A stretch of 64,000 nt of DNA, taken from Fibrobacter sp. UWEL (lineage in GTDB: Bacteria > Fibrobacterota > Fibrobacteria > Fibrobacterales > Fibrobacteraceae). Below the pieces are notes generated by a model, which was given only the letters and a program-made list of their open reading frames with translations, did not search any database and was not told the DNA's origin. The stretch spans positions 248,001-312,000 of the forward strand of contig NZ_FRBE01000001.1 in the NCBI RefSeq assembly GCF_900142535.1. Reading direction: 5' to 3'. Shown piece by piece: positions 46,718 through 55,606 of this stretch. The first letter of the stretch is position 1. Each line of letters starts with the position of its first letter. A program made the translations under genes and the position numbers.

Positions 46718-48094
46718 TTATCCTTCACACTCCGCATCTGCTTGCGGATTCACAAATCTTGCATTGCCGATGGTGCGTTCTGCGATCCATTTCTGGACGC
46801 TTGCGCGGGCAGCTTCACCAAGAATTTCCTTCTTGTTCTTCTTCTTCAAGCCCTCGTGATGGGGGAGGAGGCCGAAGTTGAAATTCATGGGCTGGAAGTC
46901 TTCGTTTTCTTCTACAAGGCGGTTCATGAGAGCGCCGATGCAACTTTCGTCGGGTAGCGGGTCTGCGGCTCCGTGCAAAAGCGTCTGGGCCATGTTCCAA
47001 GCAGAATACAAACCGGTGGCTACTGCTTCGGTGTAGCCTTCGGAACCTGTAATCTGACCTGCGAACCATGTGGGCGGCAAGTCCTTGGCGCATTCCAGTT
47101 CCGGGCGCAGACGCAATGTCTTGTCCAGGAACTTGGGCGAATCGATGAAAGTGTTGCGATGCATGCAGCCCAGGCGTGCGAAGTTCGCATTCTTCAGGGC
47201 CGGAACCATGGTGAAGATTTCCTTCTGGGTACCCCACTTGAGGCGCGTCTGGAAGCCCACCATGTTGTACAAAGTCTTCTGCTTGTTTTCGGCGCGGAGC
47301 TGGATGACGGCGTACCAAAGTTTGCCGTTGTTGCCAAGGCCGAGGCCGATGGGACGCATGGGGCCGTGACGCAACGTTTCGTAGCCGCGGCGGGCCAATT
47401 CTTCAACGGGCAGGCAGCCTTCGAACAGCTCGTGCTTTTCGTAGGGGCGGGGCTCAATACCTTCTGCATCCACAAGGGCTGCCACGAACTTCTCGTAGGT
47501 TTCGCGGTCCAGGGGGCAGTTGATAAAGTCTGCAGTTTCGCCCTTCTCCCAGCGGTTCATATAGAAGGCGTGGTCAAAGTCGATGGAATCCGTTTCCACC
47601 ACGGGAGCGATGGCATCATAGAAATGCAAACGGTCGCTGCCCAAGCGCTTAAAGATGTCATCGGCCAGAGTGTCGCTTGCCAGTGGTCCTGCAGCTACCA
47701 GAGTGGGGCAATCGCCTGCAAGGCTCGTCACTTCTTCGCGATGCAACGTGATGTTGGGGCATTCAGCAATTTTCTTTTCCACAAGTTCGCTAAAGATGTC
47801 GCGATTCACTGTAAGGGAATCTCCCGCGGGCACTGCGGCTTCGGCGGCGCATTCCATAAGGAAGCTGCCCAACATTCTCAGTTCCTGCTTCAAGAGGCCG
47901 TGTGCACTGGTAACGCCCAAAGCCTTAAAGCTGTTGGAGCAAACCAGCTGGGCCAAGTGGCCGTCGCGATGGGCGGGCGTCGGCTTTACCGGGCGCATTT
48001 CGTACAGATGAACATCAAAACCGCGGCTTGCTAACTGCAATGCTGCTTCACAACCGGCGAGACCGCCACCAATCACACGAACTTTCTGAGTCAT
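46718..48094 (-). CDS. trmFO: tRNA (uracil-54-C5) methyltransferase, folate-dependent
   Basis: This 458-residue TrmFO uses methylene-tetrahydrofolate and FAD to form ribothymidine at position 54 of tRNA. The FAD-binding fingerprint is VIGGGLAGCEAA (7-18), followed by EMRP, RDGHLAQLVCSNSFKA and LLKQELRMLGS. The Cys near 51 (QLVCSNS) and Cys in GRLGCMHRNT-like form (RLGCMHRNTF, about 313) fit the two catalytic Cys of the family. The stop is adjacent to that of the HEPN gene on the other strand. A hairpin terminator separates it from upstream genes. Confidence 0.95.
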   Translation of the reverse strand: MTQKVRVIGGGLAGCEAALQLASRGFDVHLYEMRPVKPTPAHRDGHLAQLVCSNSFKALGVTSAHGLLKQELRMLGSFLMECAAEAAVPAGDSLTVNRDIFSELVEKKIAECPNITLHREEVTSLAGDCPTLVAAGPLASDTLADDIFKRLGSDRLHFYDAIAPVVETDSIDFDHAFYMNRWEKGETADFINCPLDRETYEKFVAALVDAEGIEPRPYEKHELFEGCLPVEELARRGYETLRHGPMRPIGLGLGNNGKLWYAVIQLRAENKQKTLYNMVGFQTRLKWGTQKEIFTMVPALKNANFARLGCMHRNTFIDSPKFLDKTLRLRPELECAKDLPPTWFAGQITGSEGYTEAVATGLYSAWNMAQTLLHGAADPLPDESCIGALMNRLVEENEDFQPMNFNFGLLPHHEGLKKKNKKEILGEAARASVQKWIAERTIGNARFVNPQADAECEG

Positions 48095-48115
48095 GACAAC
48101 AAATTTAGAAAAACA

Positions 48116-48148
48116 AAAAGGGTTCCTTCAATGAAGGAGCCCTTTTTG
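48116..48148. terminator. bidirectional-type intrinsic terminator
   Basis: AAAAGGGTTCCTTC and GAAGGAGCCCTTTT form a stem with loop AAT and have A and T runs on the two sides. On the minus strand it ends the nifU-purH-hypothetical transcript before trmFO. Confidence 0.8.
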
Positions 48149-48166
48149 CAAACTTTAGAAAAATGA

Positions 48167-48622
48167 TTAGTTCACAATCATCTTCTTATAGGTCTTTGCG
48201 TTTCCGATCCACAGCTTCACCAGAAGTTCTTCAAGAGAAGCGGAGGTGACGCAATCTGGATCAGCGTCTTGAATCTCATCGGAAATCATGTTGGCCTGGG
48301 TCAGGTTCAACATGCCGTAGTAAAGAGCTTCAATAAGCTGAGACAGAAATTCGGGAGAGACTCGTGCGATGCATTCCATATCGTTGAGGGGTGGCAGCTG
48401 GCTGTTGTCCGGCATGAACTGGTCCAGGTTATCCATGGTCCACATGTCGGCAGCCTTGCCCATATCGGGAGACAGGGCTACACCCTTCAGGCTGGAACGG
48501 TATTCCTTCCATTCCTTATCCGTGGTCTTGCCTGCCTTGCGAATCTTCTTCAGGAAGGAAAGTACTGTATGGTACAGTTCCTTTTCTTTCTGATTAGTTT
48601 CCTTCTGGGATGCTGGAATCAT
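48167..48622 (-). CDS. hypothetical helical protein of the purH operon
   Basis: This 151-residue cytosolic protein has no motif I recognise. It is mainly helical, with an N-terminal Lys/Glu-rich helix (KETNQKEKELYHTVLSFLKKI) and a central proline-bearing segment (DNSQLPPLNDME). It starts 16 bases after the purH stop and is followed by a terminator, so it is the last gene of a nifU-purH-hypothetical operon. Function unknown. Confidence 0.7.
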   Translation of the reverse strand: MIPASQKETNQKEKELYHTVLSFLKKIRKAGKTTDKEWKEYRSSLKGVALSPDMGKAADMWTMDNLDQFMPDNSQLPPLNDMECIARVSPEFLSQLIEALYYGMLNLTQANMISDEIQDADPDCVTSASLEELLVKLWIGNAKTYKKMIVN

Positions 48623-48638
48623 CTACGAGTTTTCCTTT

Positions 48639-49700
48639 TTAGTGACGGAAGTGACGCATGCCGGTGAAGACCATTGCCACGCCGAGCTTGTTGCAAGCTT
48701 CGATGGAAAGGTCGTCCTTCTTGGAACCACCCGGCTGCACGATGTACTGAACACCGGCTGCTGCTGCGGCTTCAACGTTATCCGGGAACGGGAAGAATGC
48801 GTCGGAACCCATAACGACTTCGCTGAACACCTTAGCTTCCAGAGCCTTGAGGCCAGCCTTGTCGATGCACTTGCCCTTTTCGTTGAAGAACTTTGCTGCA
48901 GCCTTCATGCGAGCAACGTTGTCACGAACGCGGGGCTGGCAGAGGCGGAGGTTGGAGTCAATGCGGTTGGGCTGGCCGGGGCCGAGACCCAGAACCTGGA
49001 AGTAACCACGAGCGTATTCGTAACCCATGACGATTGCGTTGGACTTGGTGTGCTTGGTGACGATCCAAGTAAAGCGGGCGAGGGCTTCCTTGTTCTTTGC
49101 GAACTTCTTCTTGGTGACGCATTCGAACTTTTCGTAAACGTCAACGTCGCGGTCCTGAACCAGCATACCGCCGATCACATGCTTGTAGACCTTCATCTTG
49201 GTGGCCTTCTTGATTTCGCCAACTTCCAGGAGACGAATGTCCTTGGACTTGTTCTGGAGGAATTCAAGAGCATCCTTGTCGAATGCGGGAGCCAGAAGGA
49301 TTTCAACAAACTTACCCTTCAGGAATTCAGCAGTCTTTAGGTCAACCTTCTTGGTCACTGCGATCACGGAACCGAAAGCGGACACCGGATCACCTTCCCA
49401 TGCAGCTTCCATAGCAGTGCGAAGAGTCTTACCGGTAGCGAGGCCACAGGGGTTCATGTGCTTCACGATGACAACTGCATTTTCACCAGCGAATTCGCGA
49501 GCCATTTCCAGAGCTGCGTCAGCATCAACGATGTTGTTGTAGCTGAGTTCCTTACCATGGAGCTGCTTTGCAGTTGCAAGGCTTGCTTCATTGCAAGTGG
49601 GGTCGCGGTAGAAAACTGCGGCCTGGTGAGAGTTTTCACCGTAGCGCATGGGCTGCGGGTCAACGAACTTAAGCTTCAATTCTTTGGGTTCTTTAGCCAT
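48639..49700 (-). CDS. purH: stand-alone AICAR transformylase
   Basis: This 353-residue protein corresponds to the C-terminal AICAR formyltransferase half of PurH, adding the last carbon of the purine ring from formyl-tetrahydrofolate. The catalytic Lys80-His81 are in KHMNPCG, with RYGENSHQAA near the start and SDAFFPFPDNVEAAAAAGV near the end. The IMP cyclohydrolase (MGS-like) domain that normally precedes it in the usual protein of about 520 residues is absent, and no such gene is nearby in the window. The ribosome site AAGGAAG is clear, so this is not a truncated fragment. Confidence 0.9.
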   Translation of the reverse strand: MAKEPKELKLKFVDPQPMRYGENSHQAAVFYRDPTCNEASLATAKQLHGKELSYNNIVDADAALEMAREFAGENAVVIVKHMNPCGLATGKTLRTAMEAAWEGDPVSAFGSVIAVTKKVDLKTAEFLKGKFVEILLAPAFDKDALEFLQNKSKDIRLLEVGEIKKATKMKVYKHVIGGMLVQDRDVDVYEKFECVTKKKFAKNKEALARFTWIVTKHTKSNAIVMGYEYARGYFQVLGLGPGQPNRIDSNLRLCQPRVRDNVARMKAAAKFFNEKGKCIDKAGLKALEAKVFSEVVMGSDAFFPFPDNVEAAAAAGVQYIVQPGGSKKDDLSIEACNKLGVAMVFTGMRHFRH

Positions 49701-49739
49701 TTTATCTTCCTTTAGGTTGGTTTAAAATCTCTTGCGTGA

Positions 49740-50543
49740 TTAGGTTTCGCTGGGTTCGCCGCCGATGACCACTTCCTGGTTCATGTTATCCAAGGGGTCC
49801 TCGGGATCTACAATCAAGTTATAATAAACATTGTTCTGGAGTTCATCCTCGATGTAGAACAACGTTCCGCCCATGGCACTGCCACAGCCGGCACAAGCTC
49901 CCTGGAAGCGGATCTTCAGGTGGTTGTCTTCGGTCAGGTCGAGAATTTCCAGGTCGCCGCCATCGCCCTGCAGTGTTCCTCGGACGGATTTGTGGAGCCA
50001 TTCCTCGATCTTTTCAATCTTCTGAACTTTGGTCAGGGCGTTCCATTCGGTATCTGCTTCCGCACGGCCTTCTGCAGTTTGAGTGCGGTACTTGATACGT
50101 TCCATCTTCTCGCGGACGATGATAGCGGTTGCCTTCTTCTCCGGATATTCTTCCAGGACTTTAGCAATCAGCTTGTTCATCTGACTAATTTCGGGAGCGT
50201 TTTCGGGAATGGCTCGTACTTCGGGAATGTCACGCAGTTCTTCTTCGATAGACTCTGCGGTAATCTTGCAGGCTTCGTCTATGGTCTCCATCTGGATCTT
50301 CTTGCAGAAGGTATCTGCTAGGGCGGTAAACACCGGGCCACCATAGGTAAAGAATCGTGTTTCCAGAATTTTGTCGCAGTCTGGGTCAATCATCAGGTAG
50401 ACCTTCAGGCTTGCTTCCTTTACATCCACCAGTGCCAGGCCCTTTTCGTCGGCCTCGATCTGGAAGATTGCCCCACGATACTTGGGGGACTTTGCAATAT
50501 CTTGCACCTTTTGAGAAAGGGTGCTAGTCACTTCTTCATTCAT
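49740..50543 (-). CDS. NifU-like protein with degenerate IscU-type N-domain
   Basis: This 267-residue protein has a C-terminal NifU/Nfu domain (about 178-245) with the Fe-S binding CAGC (Cys217, Cys220) in FQGACAGCGSAMGG. The N-terminal region (about 35-100) has the IscU fold pattern (CDKILETRFFTYGGPVFTALADTFCKKIQMETIDEACKI), but the usual scaffold Cys in GCG is replaced (YGGP). A connecting segment (about 115-155) has no Cys, unlike NifU's central 2Fe-2S domain. It probably delivers Fe-S clusters as an Nfu-type carrier; the scaffold role of the N-domain looks lost. It heads the operon with purH, 39 bases downstream. Confidence 0.82.
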   Translation of the reverse strand: MNEEVTSTLSQKVQDIAKSPKYRGAIFQIEADEKGLALVDVKEASLKVYLMIDPDCDKILETRFFTYGGPVFTALADTFCKKIQMETIDEACKITAESIEEELRDIPEVRAIPENAPEISQMNKLIAKVLEEYPEKKATAIIVREKMERIKYRTQTAEGRAEADTEWNALTKVQKIEKIEEWLHKSVRGTLQGDGGDLEILDLTEDNHLKIRFQGACAGCGSAMGGTLFYIEDELQNNVYYNLIVDPEDPLDNMNQEVVIGGEPSET

Positions 50544-50590
50544 ACGAAAGCAAAATTAGAAAAAAGCGAAATCCATTCTGTTTTCAACAT

Positions 50591-50623
50591 AAAAAAGACC
50601 CCGCTTTTAAGCGAGGTCTTTTT
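50591..50623 (-). terminator. intrinsic terminator of glgC
   Basis: AAAAAAGACCCCGCTT and AAGCGAGGTCTTTTT form a stem with one mismatch. Read on the minus strand it ends in a T run, just downstream of glgC. Confidence 0.8.
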
Positions 50624-50625
50624 GC

Positions 50626-50697
50626 TACGGTTTCCCCTCGGCTACGCTCGGGGACCTTGCGACATGTTATGCTTGGCACTCTTCGAGTGCTGCCACA
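50626..50697. repeat. short hairpin-rich intergenic element
   Basis: Two palindromes, CCCCTCGGCTACGCTCGGGG and GGCACTCTTCGAGTGCTGCC, lie between the glgC stop and its terminator. They are of the same CTTCG-loop type as the hairpin blocks elsewhere in the window. Confidence 0.45.
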
Positions 50698-51948
50698 TTA
50701 AGCCTTAATAATCGTATCCTTGGCCAGCACAACGATGCCGGATTCGGTTACGTGGAACAGCTTGCGGTCGCGTTCCAGGTCGTAGCCAATCTGGAAGCCT
50801 GCAGGAATATGCAAGCCCTTTTCGATGATTGCACGACGAACCTTGGCACCCGGGCCAATCGTTACGTTGGGGAAGAGGATAGATTCTTCTACCATGGCGT
50901 CCTTCTGGATGGTTACGCCCGGAGAGAGAATGCTCTTCACAACGGTACCGCCACCGATAATGCAGCCTGCAGAAACGATGGAGTCGATAGCTGCACCCTG
51001 ATGGGATTCGTTATCGCCTGCGAAGAAACGTGCAGGAGGCTGGTTCCAGTTGTAAGTACGGATAGGCCAGTAGTTGTTGTACAGGTCAAACGGGGGATTT
51101 TCGGAGCAAAGGTCCATGTTTGCTTCGAAGAATGCATCCAGGGTACCTACGTCGCGCCAGTATCCCTTGGTGCTGGCCTGTTCGCCACGGACGATGTTGG
51201 TGTTGAAGTCATAGACGTACACCGGATAGTCGTGGTAGAGGGCCGGAATAATATGCTTGCCGAAGTCGGTTGCGCCATTCTTGGCGCCGTTCATCAGTTC
51301 ACGAACCAGGAACTTGCTGGTGAACAGGTAGTTGCCCATAGAAGCAAGGCACCAACCCGGACGACCCGGCATTTCCTTGGGGTTCTGGGGCTTTTCTTCA
51401 AAGCCGATCATACGGTTGTCCTGGTCCACTTCGATAATACCGAATTCGCTTGCTTCCTTGACGGGAACCGGAATTGCTGCGATGGTGAGCAATGCGGCGC
51501 GGGAGAGGTGGAAGTCGATCATCTGGTTGATGTCCATCTTGTAGATGTGGTCACCACCGAAGATGGCCACCAGGTCCGGGCGTTCGTCGGTAATCAGGTT
51601 GATGTTCTGGAAAATTGCGTCGGCGGTACCCTTGTACCAATCATCGCCAGTGCGCATCTGTGCAGGAACCAGATCCACGTACTGGTCCAAACTTGCGTTC
51701 AGATTCCAGGCGGCGGAAATGTGCTTGTTCAGGGAGTCGGACTTGAACTGAGTCAATACCTTGATCTTGAAGATGCCAGAGTTGATGAAGTTGTTCAGGA
51801 CGAAGTCGATGATGCGGTAGGTGCCACCGAAATGGACTGCCGGTTTTGCACGGTCACGGGTGAGGGGCTGCAGACGGCTGCCCTGGCCACCGGCCATGAT
51901 CATGCAGAGAATGTTCTTCTGGTGTTCACGAGAGTAGGACCAGCTCAT
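50698..51948 (-). CDS. glgC: glucose-1-phosphate adenylyltransferase
   Basis: This 416-residue ADP-glucose pyrophosphorylase commits glucose-1-phosphate to glycogen. The nucleotide-binding start is MAGGQGSRLQPLTRDRAKPAV; FGGTYRIIDFVLNN, GTADAIFQN and the Asp in IFGGDHIYKMD (substrate and metal site) follow, as does the glucose-1-P segment FEEKPQNP. The left-handed beta-helix regulatory domain spans about 300-416. Fibrobacter stores large amounts of glycogen, so this fits. It is divergent from pckG. Confidence 0.95.
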   Translation of the reverse strand: MSWSYSREHQKNILCMIMAGGQGSRLQPLTRDRAKPAVHFGGTYRIIDFVLNNFINSGIFKIKVLTQFKSDSLNKHISAAWNLNASLDQYVDLVPAQMRTGDDWYKGTADAIFQNINLITDERPDLVAIFGGDHIYKMDINQMIDFHLSRAALLTIAAIPVPVKEASEFGIIEVDQDNRMIGFEEKPQNPKEMPGRPGWCLASMGNYLFTSKFLVRELMNGAKNGATDFGKHIIPALYHDYPVYVYDFNTNIVRGEQASTKGYWRDVGTLDAFFEANMDLCSENPPFDLYNNYWPIRTYNWNQPPARFFAGDNESHQGAAIDSIVSAGCIIGGGTVVKSILSPGVTIQKDAMVEESILFPNVTIGPGAKVRRAIIEKGLHIPAGFQIGYDLERDRKLFHVTESGIVVLAKDTIIKA

Positions 51949-52259
51949 ATTTCCTCTATCTTAAAAAGTAAACAAATAAATTACACGGGATAATCTATCA
52001 AATTTTTAAGAAAAATGTTAAAAAAGCGCAAATTTTCCCGAAAAATATTTAGAGAATCTCAACGAGATTGGGCAGGGGAGTCCGCCATGGGCGGTTTGAT
52101 GTTCCGCCCCTCGTTCGTTCAGTGTGATTTTGATCGTTTTTTCAAACTCAGGATTGTTTATTCGCTTCAAATTTTTATACATTTCAGTCGTTCGAAAATT
52201 CTCGAAAGGGTGGACTGCGTCATGCGGTCGCCTTAACATTAACCAAATAGGAGCTCATA
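51949..52259. promoter_or_regulatory. divergent glgC-pckG promoter region
   Basis: This 311-base AT-rich gap holds the promoters of both genes. It includes a small palindrome CCGCCATGGGCGG (52082-52094) and T-rich blocks, TTTTTATACATTT among them. The pckG ribosome site AGGAG lies 8 bases before its ATG (52249-52253). I could not identify -10/-35 pairs with confidence, and no operator is recognised. Confidence 0.4.
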
Positions 52260-54122
52260 ATGTCTCTTACTCTGAACGACATCAAGCACCCGAAGATCAA
52301 GGCTTGGGTTGAAGAAGTCATCGAAATGTGCGAACCGGACAACGTTGTTGTTACCGACGGTTCTATCGAAGAATACAACACCCTCATGCAGAAGTGTGTC
52401 GACGCTGGTCTCGCTACCAAGCTCGCTAAGAAGGAAAACTGCTACCTGTTCCGTTCTCTTCCGTCTGACGTGGCTCGTGTTGAATCCCGTACCTTCATCT
52501 CTTCCATCGACGAAGAAGATGCAGGTCCGACCAACCACTGGATCAACCCCACCGAACTGAAGAAGACTATGCGTGACCTGTACAAGGGTTGTATGCACGG
52601 CCGTACCATGTACGTGATTCCGTTCTGCATGGGCCCCCTTGGTTCCGACATCTCCAAGAACGGTATCGAAATCACTGATTCCGAATACGTCGTTCTCAAC
52701 ATGGACATCATGACTCGCGCCGGCAAGAAGGTTCTCGATATCTTCAATGCAGACCCGAACGCTGCATTCGTTCCCTGCCTCCACTCTGTTGGTAAGCCGC
52801 TGAACAACGGTGAAACCGATGGCGGCATCTGGCCCTGCGCTGACGTTGAACACAAGTACATCTCCCAGTTCCCCGACCAGAAGCTCATTTGGTCCTACGG
52901 TTCTGGCTACGGTGGAAACGCTCTGCTCGGCAAGAAGTGCTTCGCTCTCCGTATCGCTACCGTTCTCGCTCGCGACGAAGGCTGGCTGGCTGAACACATG
53001 CTTATCCTGAAGCTCACCAACCCCAAGGGCGAAGTCAAGTATGTTACTGGCGCATTCCCCTCTGCTTGCGGTAAGACCAACCTCGCTATGCTCATCCCGA
53101 CTATCCCGGGCTGGAAGGTCGAAACCATCGGTGACGATATCGCATGGATGAAGTTTGGTAAGGACGGTCGTCTTTATGCAATCAACCCTGAAGCAGGCTT
53201 CTTCGGCGTTGCTCCGGGTACTTCTGCAGAATCCAACAAGAATGCTTTGATCTCTGCTGAAAAGAACACCATTTACACCAACTGCGCTCTCACTGAAGAT
53301 GGCGACGTATGGTGGGAAGGCATCGGCTTCCCGGCTACCGGTAAGCTGGTTGACTGGAAGGGCAACACCCGTGACGCTCTCCCCAAGGACAAGGCTCCTA
53401 AGGGCGAAGAAATGGCTCACCCCAATGCTCGCTTCACCGCTCCTGCAAACCAGTGCCCCTGCATTGCAGCTGAATGGGAAGATCCTGCAGGCGTTCCTAT
53501 CTCCGCAATCCTCTTCGGTGGTCGCCGTCCGTCCACCATTCCTCTGGTTCACCAGTCCCTGAGCTGGAACCACGGCGTGTTCCTCGGCTCCATCGTTGGT
53601 TCCGAAATCACCGCTGCTTCCACCATTAACGCTGCTGAAGTCGGTAAGATCCGTCGCGACCCGTTCGCAATCCTCCCGTTCTGCGGCTACAACATGGGTG
53701 ACTACTTCAAGCACTGGATCGAAATCGGCAAGAAGTCTACCGAAGACAAACTCCCCAAGATCTTCTACGTCAACTGGTTCCGTAAGGACGCTGACAATGC
53801 AGAACTTCCGGGTGGCTTCATGTGGCCGGGTTACGGCGACAACAGCCGCGTCCTCGCTTGGATCTTCGACCGTTGCAACGGTGCAGACAACGCTAAGGAA
53901 ACCCCGATTGGCTTCATGCCGGCAGACGGCGCCCTCAACACTGAAGGCCTCGCTGAATGCTACAAGAAGACTCTCCCCGCAATCACTTCCGTTGATGTTG
54001 AAGGCTGGAAGAAGGAACTTGCTGACGTTAAGGAAAATCACTATCCGAAGTTCGGCAAGCACCTCCCGAAGGAACTGTCCGACATCATCGACATGATCCA
54101 GGATCGTCTCAATAAGGCATAA
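52260..54122 (+). CDS. pckG: GTP-dependent phosphoenolpyruvate carboxykinase
   Basis: This 620-residue PEPCK of the GTP type interconverts oxaloacetate and PEP. In succinate-forming anaerobes it runs in the carboxylating direction. The kinase P-loop is [12 protein letters not shown] (about 266-277; the reactive Cys270 is typical of GTP forms). Metal and substrate sites are in [10 protein letters not shown] and the PSACG region; [12 protein letters not shown] matches the GTP class. Codon bias is strong (CTC, GGT, GCT), suggesting very high expression. An intrinsic terminator follows. Confidence 0.96.
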   Translation: MSLTLNDIKHPKIKAWVEEVIEMCEPDNVVVTDGSIEEYNTLMQKCVDAGLATKLAKKENCYLFRSLPSDVARVESRTFISSIDEEDAGPTNHWINPTELKKTMRDLYKGCMHGRTMYVIPFCMGPLGSDISKNGIEITDSEYVVLNMDIMTRAGKKVLDIFNADPNAAFVPCLHSVGKPLNNGETDGGIWPCADVEHKYISQFPDQKLIWSYGSGYGGNALLGKKCFALRIATVLARDEGWLAEHMLILKLTNPKGEVKYVTGAFPSACGKTNLAMLIPTIPGWKVETIGDDIAWMKFGKDGRLYAINPEAGFFGVAPGTSAESNKNALISAEKNTIYTNCALTEDGDVWWEGIGFPATGKLVDWKGNTRDALPKDKAPKGEEMAHPNARFTAPANQCPCIAAEWEDPAGVPISAILFGGRRPSTIPLVHQSLSWNHGVFLGSIVGSEITAASTINAAEVGKIRRDPFAILPFCGYNMGDYFKHWIEIGKKSTEDKLPKIFYVNWFRKDADNAELPGGFMWPGYGDNSRVLAWIFDRCNGADNAKETPIGFMPADGALNTEGLAECYKKTLPAITSVDVEGWKKELADVKENHYPKFGKHLPKELSDIIDMIQDRLNKA

Positions 54123-54137
54123 TTTCCAATTTGGAAA
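54123..54137. promoter_or_regulatory. palindrome TTTCCAATTTGGAAA
   Basis: This perfect palindrome immediately follows the pckG stop. A nearly identical one (TATTCCAAGTTGGAATA) precedes padR at 55521-55537; the shared core is TTCCAAnTTGGAA. Both flank the Bcr/CflA transporter gene. Confidence 0.5.
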
Positions 54138-54148
54138 TAACCTTTAAA

Positions 54149-54185
54149 GGAACCTCTGCGGACCTCCGCAGGGGTTTCTTTTTTA
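54149..54185 (+). terminator. intrinsic terminator of pckG
   Basis: AACCTCTGCGG and CCGCAGGGGTT form a stem with loop ACCT and are followed by TCTTTTTT. Confidence 0.88.
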
Positions 54186-54286
54186 TCTTGAAAACGCTTG
54201 CCGAAATTTCTAAATATGGCCACGAATTCAATGAGCAGCCTTTGTTAGGCGTAAAGCTCCTGTTGAATTAAAAAGGTGTATACATC

Positions 54287-55462
54287 GTGAGTTCCAAAAC
54301 AAAATTCACGTTCTTGATGTTCCTTCTGGGAATGCTTTCTGCCTTCGGGCCCTTCGTTACAGATCTCTACTTGCCGGCGTTGCCCAACTTGGCGGATTAC
54401 TTCAAGGCAACTCCCTCGGCTTCGCAGTTGAGCCTTACCATGAGCATGCTGGGCCTGAGTATTGGCCAGCTGTTTATTGGCCCGCTGAGTGACAAGTACG
54501 GACGTAAGCGTCTGCTGGTGATTTGTCTTGTGCTGTTTGTGGTGGGTACCTGCGCCTGTATTTATGCTCCGGACATCGCCATCTTTAATATCTGCCGTTT
54601 GCTGCAAGGTCTTGCGGCTTCTGGCGGTATCGTGATTGCAAGATCCGTCTCTGCGGACTCTTACCGCGGGCCAGTCCTCACGAAGTTCCTGGCCATGGTC
54701 AGCGCCGTGAATGGGGTAGCCCCGATCGTAGCTCCGGTGTTGGGCGGCTTCCTGCTGAACTTTATGAGCTGGAAGGGAACTTTTGCTGTTCTCCTGATTT
54801 ACGGTTTTGTGCTGCTGTTCATGGCCGGAAAATTCCAGGAAAGTCTTGCTCCCCACCGTCGCAGTCAGAAGTCCATTCTGGCTAGCTTCACGTTGTATGG
54901 CGAAGTTTTCCGTAATGGTGAATTCGTCCGTTACTTCCTGGTATGCTCCGCTTCCATGATAGTGCTGTTTGGCTATATCGCTGCATCGCCCTTCATTTTT
55001 CAGAAACTTTATGGACTGAGCCCCATCGGTTTTAGTCTTTGCTTTGCCTTGATTGCTGTCTGCACCGCTATTGGATGCGCCACTTCTGGCAAGATCCGCA
55101 GTGACCGTACGGCCATCAAAATCGCTGGCTTTGGTGTTTTTGCGGCGTCCCTTGCCGTGGCTGCCTGTTTGCTGACTCACGCTCCGCTGCCCTTGCTTCA
55201 GGCGTCCTTTATGGTAACCACATTCATGTTTGGTCTGATGCAGCCTCCTGCATCTGCCCTAGCCTTGAATGCGGAACGCAAGAATGCAGGAACCGCTTCT
55301 GCAGCCATGGGGGCAGCAGGTTTCCTTATGGGCGGCATTGCTAGCCCCATTGTGGGCATGGGCGGTATTGCAGTCAGCGCCTCCGCCATGCTGGTGACCG
55401 GTGGGTTCCTGACCATGATTTTCATGATCATCGCCAAGTCCAAAATGCCCAAAAAGCAATAA
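54287..55462 (+). CDS. Bcr/CflA-type MFS drug exporter
   Basis: This 391-residue protein has 12 membrane segments and the drug:H+ antiporter-1 pattern: FVTDLYLPALPNLADYF after helix 1, LFIGPLSDKYGRKRLL (motif A, about 62-77), and GLAASGGIVIARSVSADSY (motif C-like, about 106-124). It probably exports small hydrophobic compounds. It uses a GTG start. Two TTCCAAnTTGGAA palindromes flank it, and the PadR gene is directly downstream. Confidence 0.88.
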   Translation: MSSKTKFTFLMFLLGMLSAFGPFVTDLYLPALPNLADYFKATPSASQLSLTMSMLGLSIGQLFIGPLSDKYGRKRLLVICLVLFVVGTCACIYAPDIAIFNICRLLQGLAASGGIVIARSVSADSYRGPVLTKFLAMVSAVNGVAPIVAPVLGGFLLNFMSWKGTFAVLLIYGFVLLFMAGKFQESLAPHRRSQKSILASFTLYGEVFRNGEFVRYFLVCSASMIVLFGYIAASPFIFQKLYGLSPIGFSLCFALIAVCTAIGCATSGKIRSDRTAIKIAGFGVFAASLAVAACLLTHAPLPLLQASFMVTTFMFGLMQPPASALALNAERKNAGTASAAMGAAGFLMGGIASPIVGMGGIAVSASAMLVTGGFLTMIFMIIAKSKMPKKQ

Positions 55463-55520
55463 TTGGAAAAAAAGTGGAAAAAAAATGAAGATTTTTTACC
55501 ACTTTGTAAAATTTTAGGTA

Positions 55521-55537
55521 TATTCCAAGTTGGAATA
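55521..55537. promoter_or_regulatory. PadR operator candidate
   Basis: TATTCCAAGTTGGAATA is a perfect palindrome whose left side overlaps a GGTATATTCC promoter-like element (TATATT at 55519-55524), 70 bases before the padR ATG. PadR proteins bind dyads of this size and commonly regulate themselves. Confidence 0.6.
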
Positions 55538-55606
55538 ATGCTAAATTTTATTATCACAGAACGATAATTTCCCGAATTTGGCATAAAAAAGAAGAGGAAT
55601 GGGCAA

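Noticed and set aside
52239-54062. 607-codon open frame on the minus strand across pckG
   Set aside because: It is a shadow of the strongly biased codon use of pckG: no ribosome site, no recognisable domain, and low-complexity Val/Glu/Ser composition.
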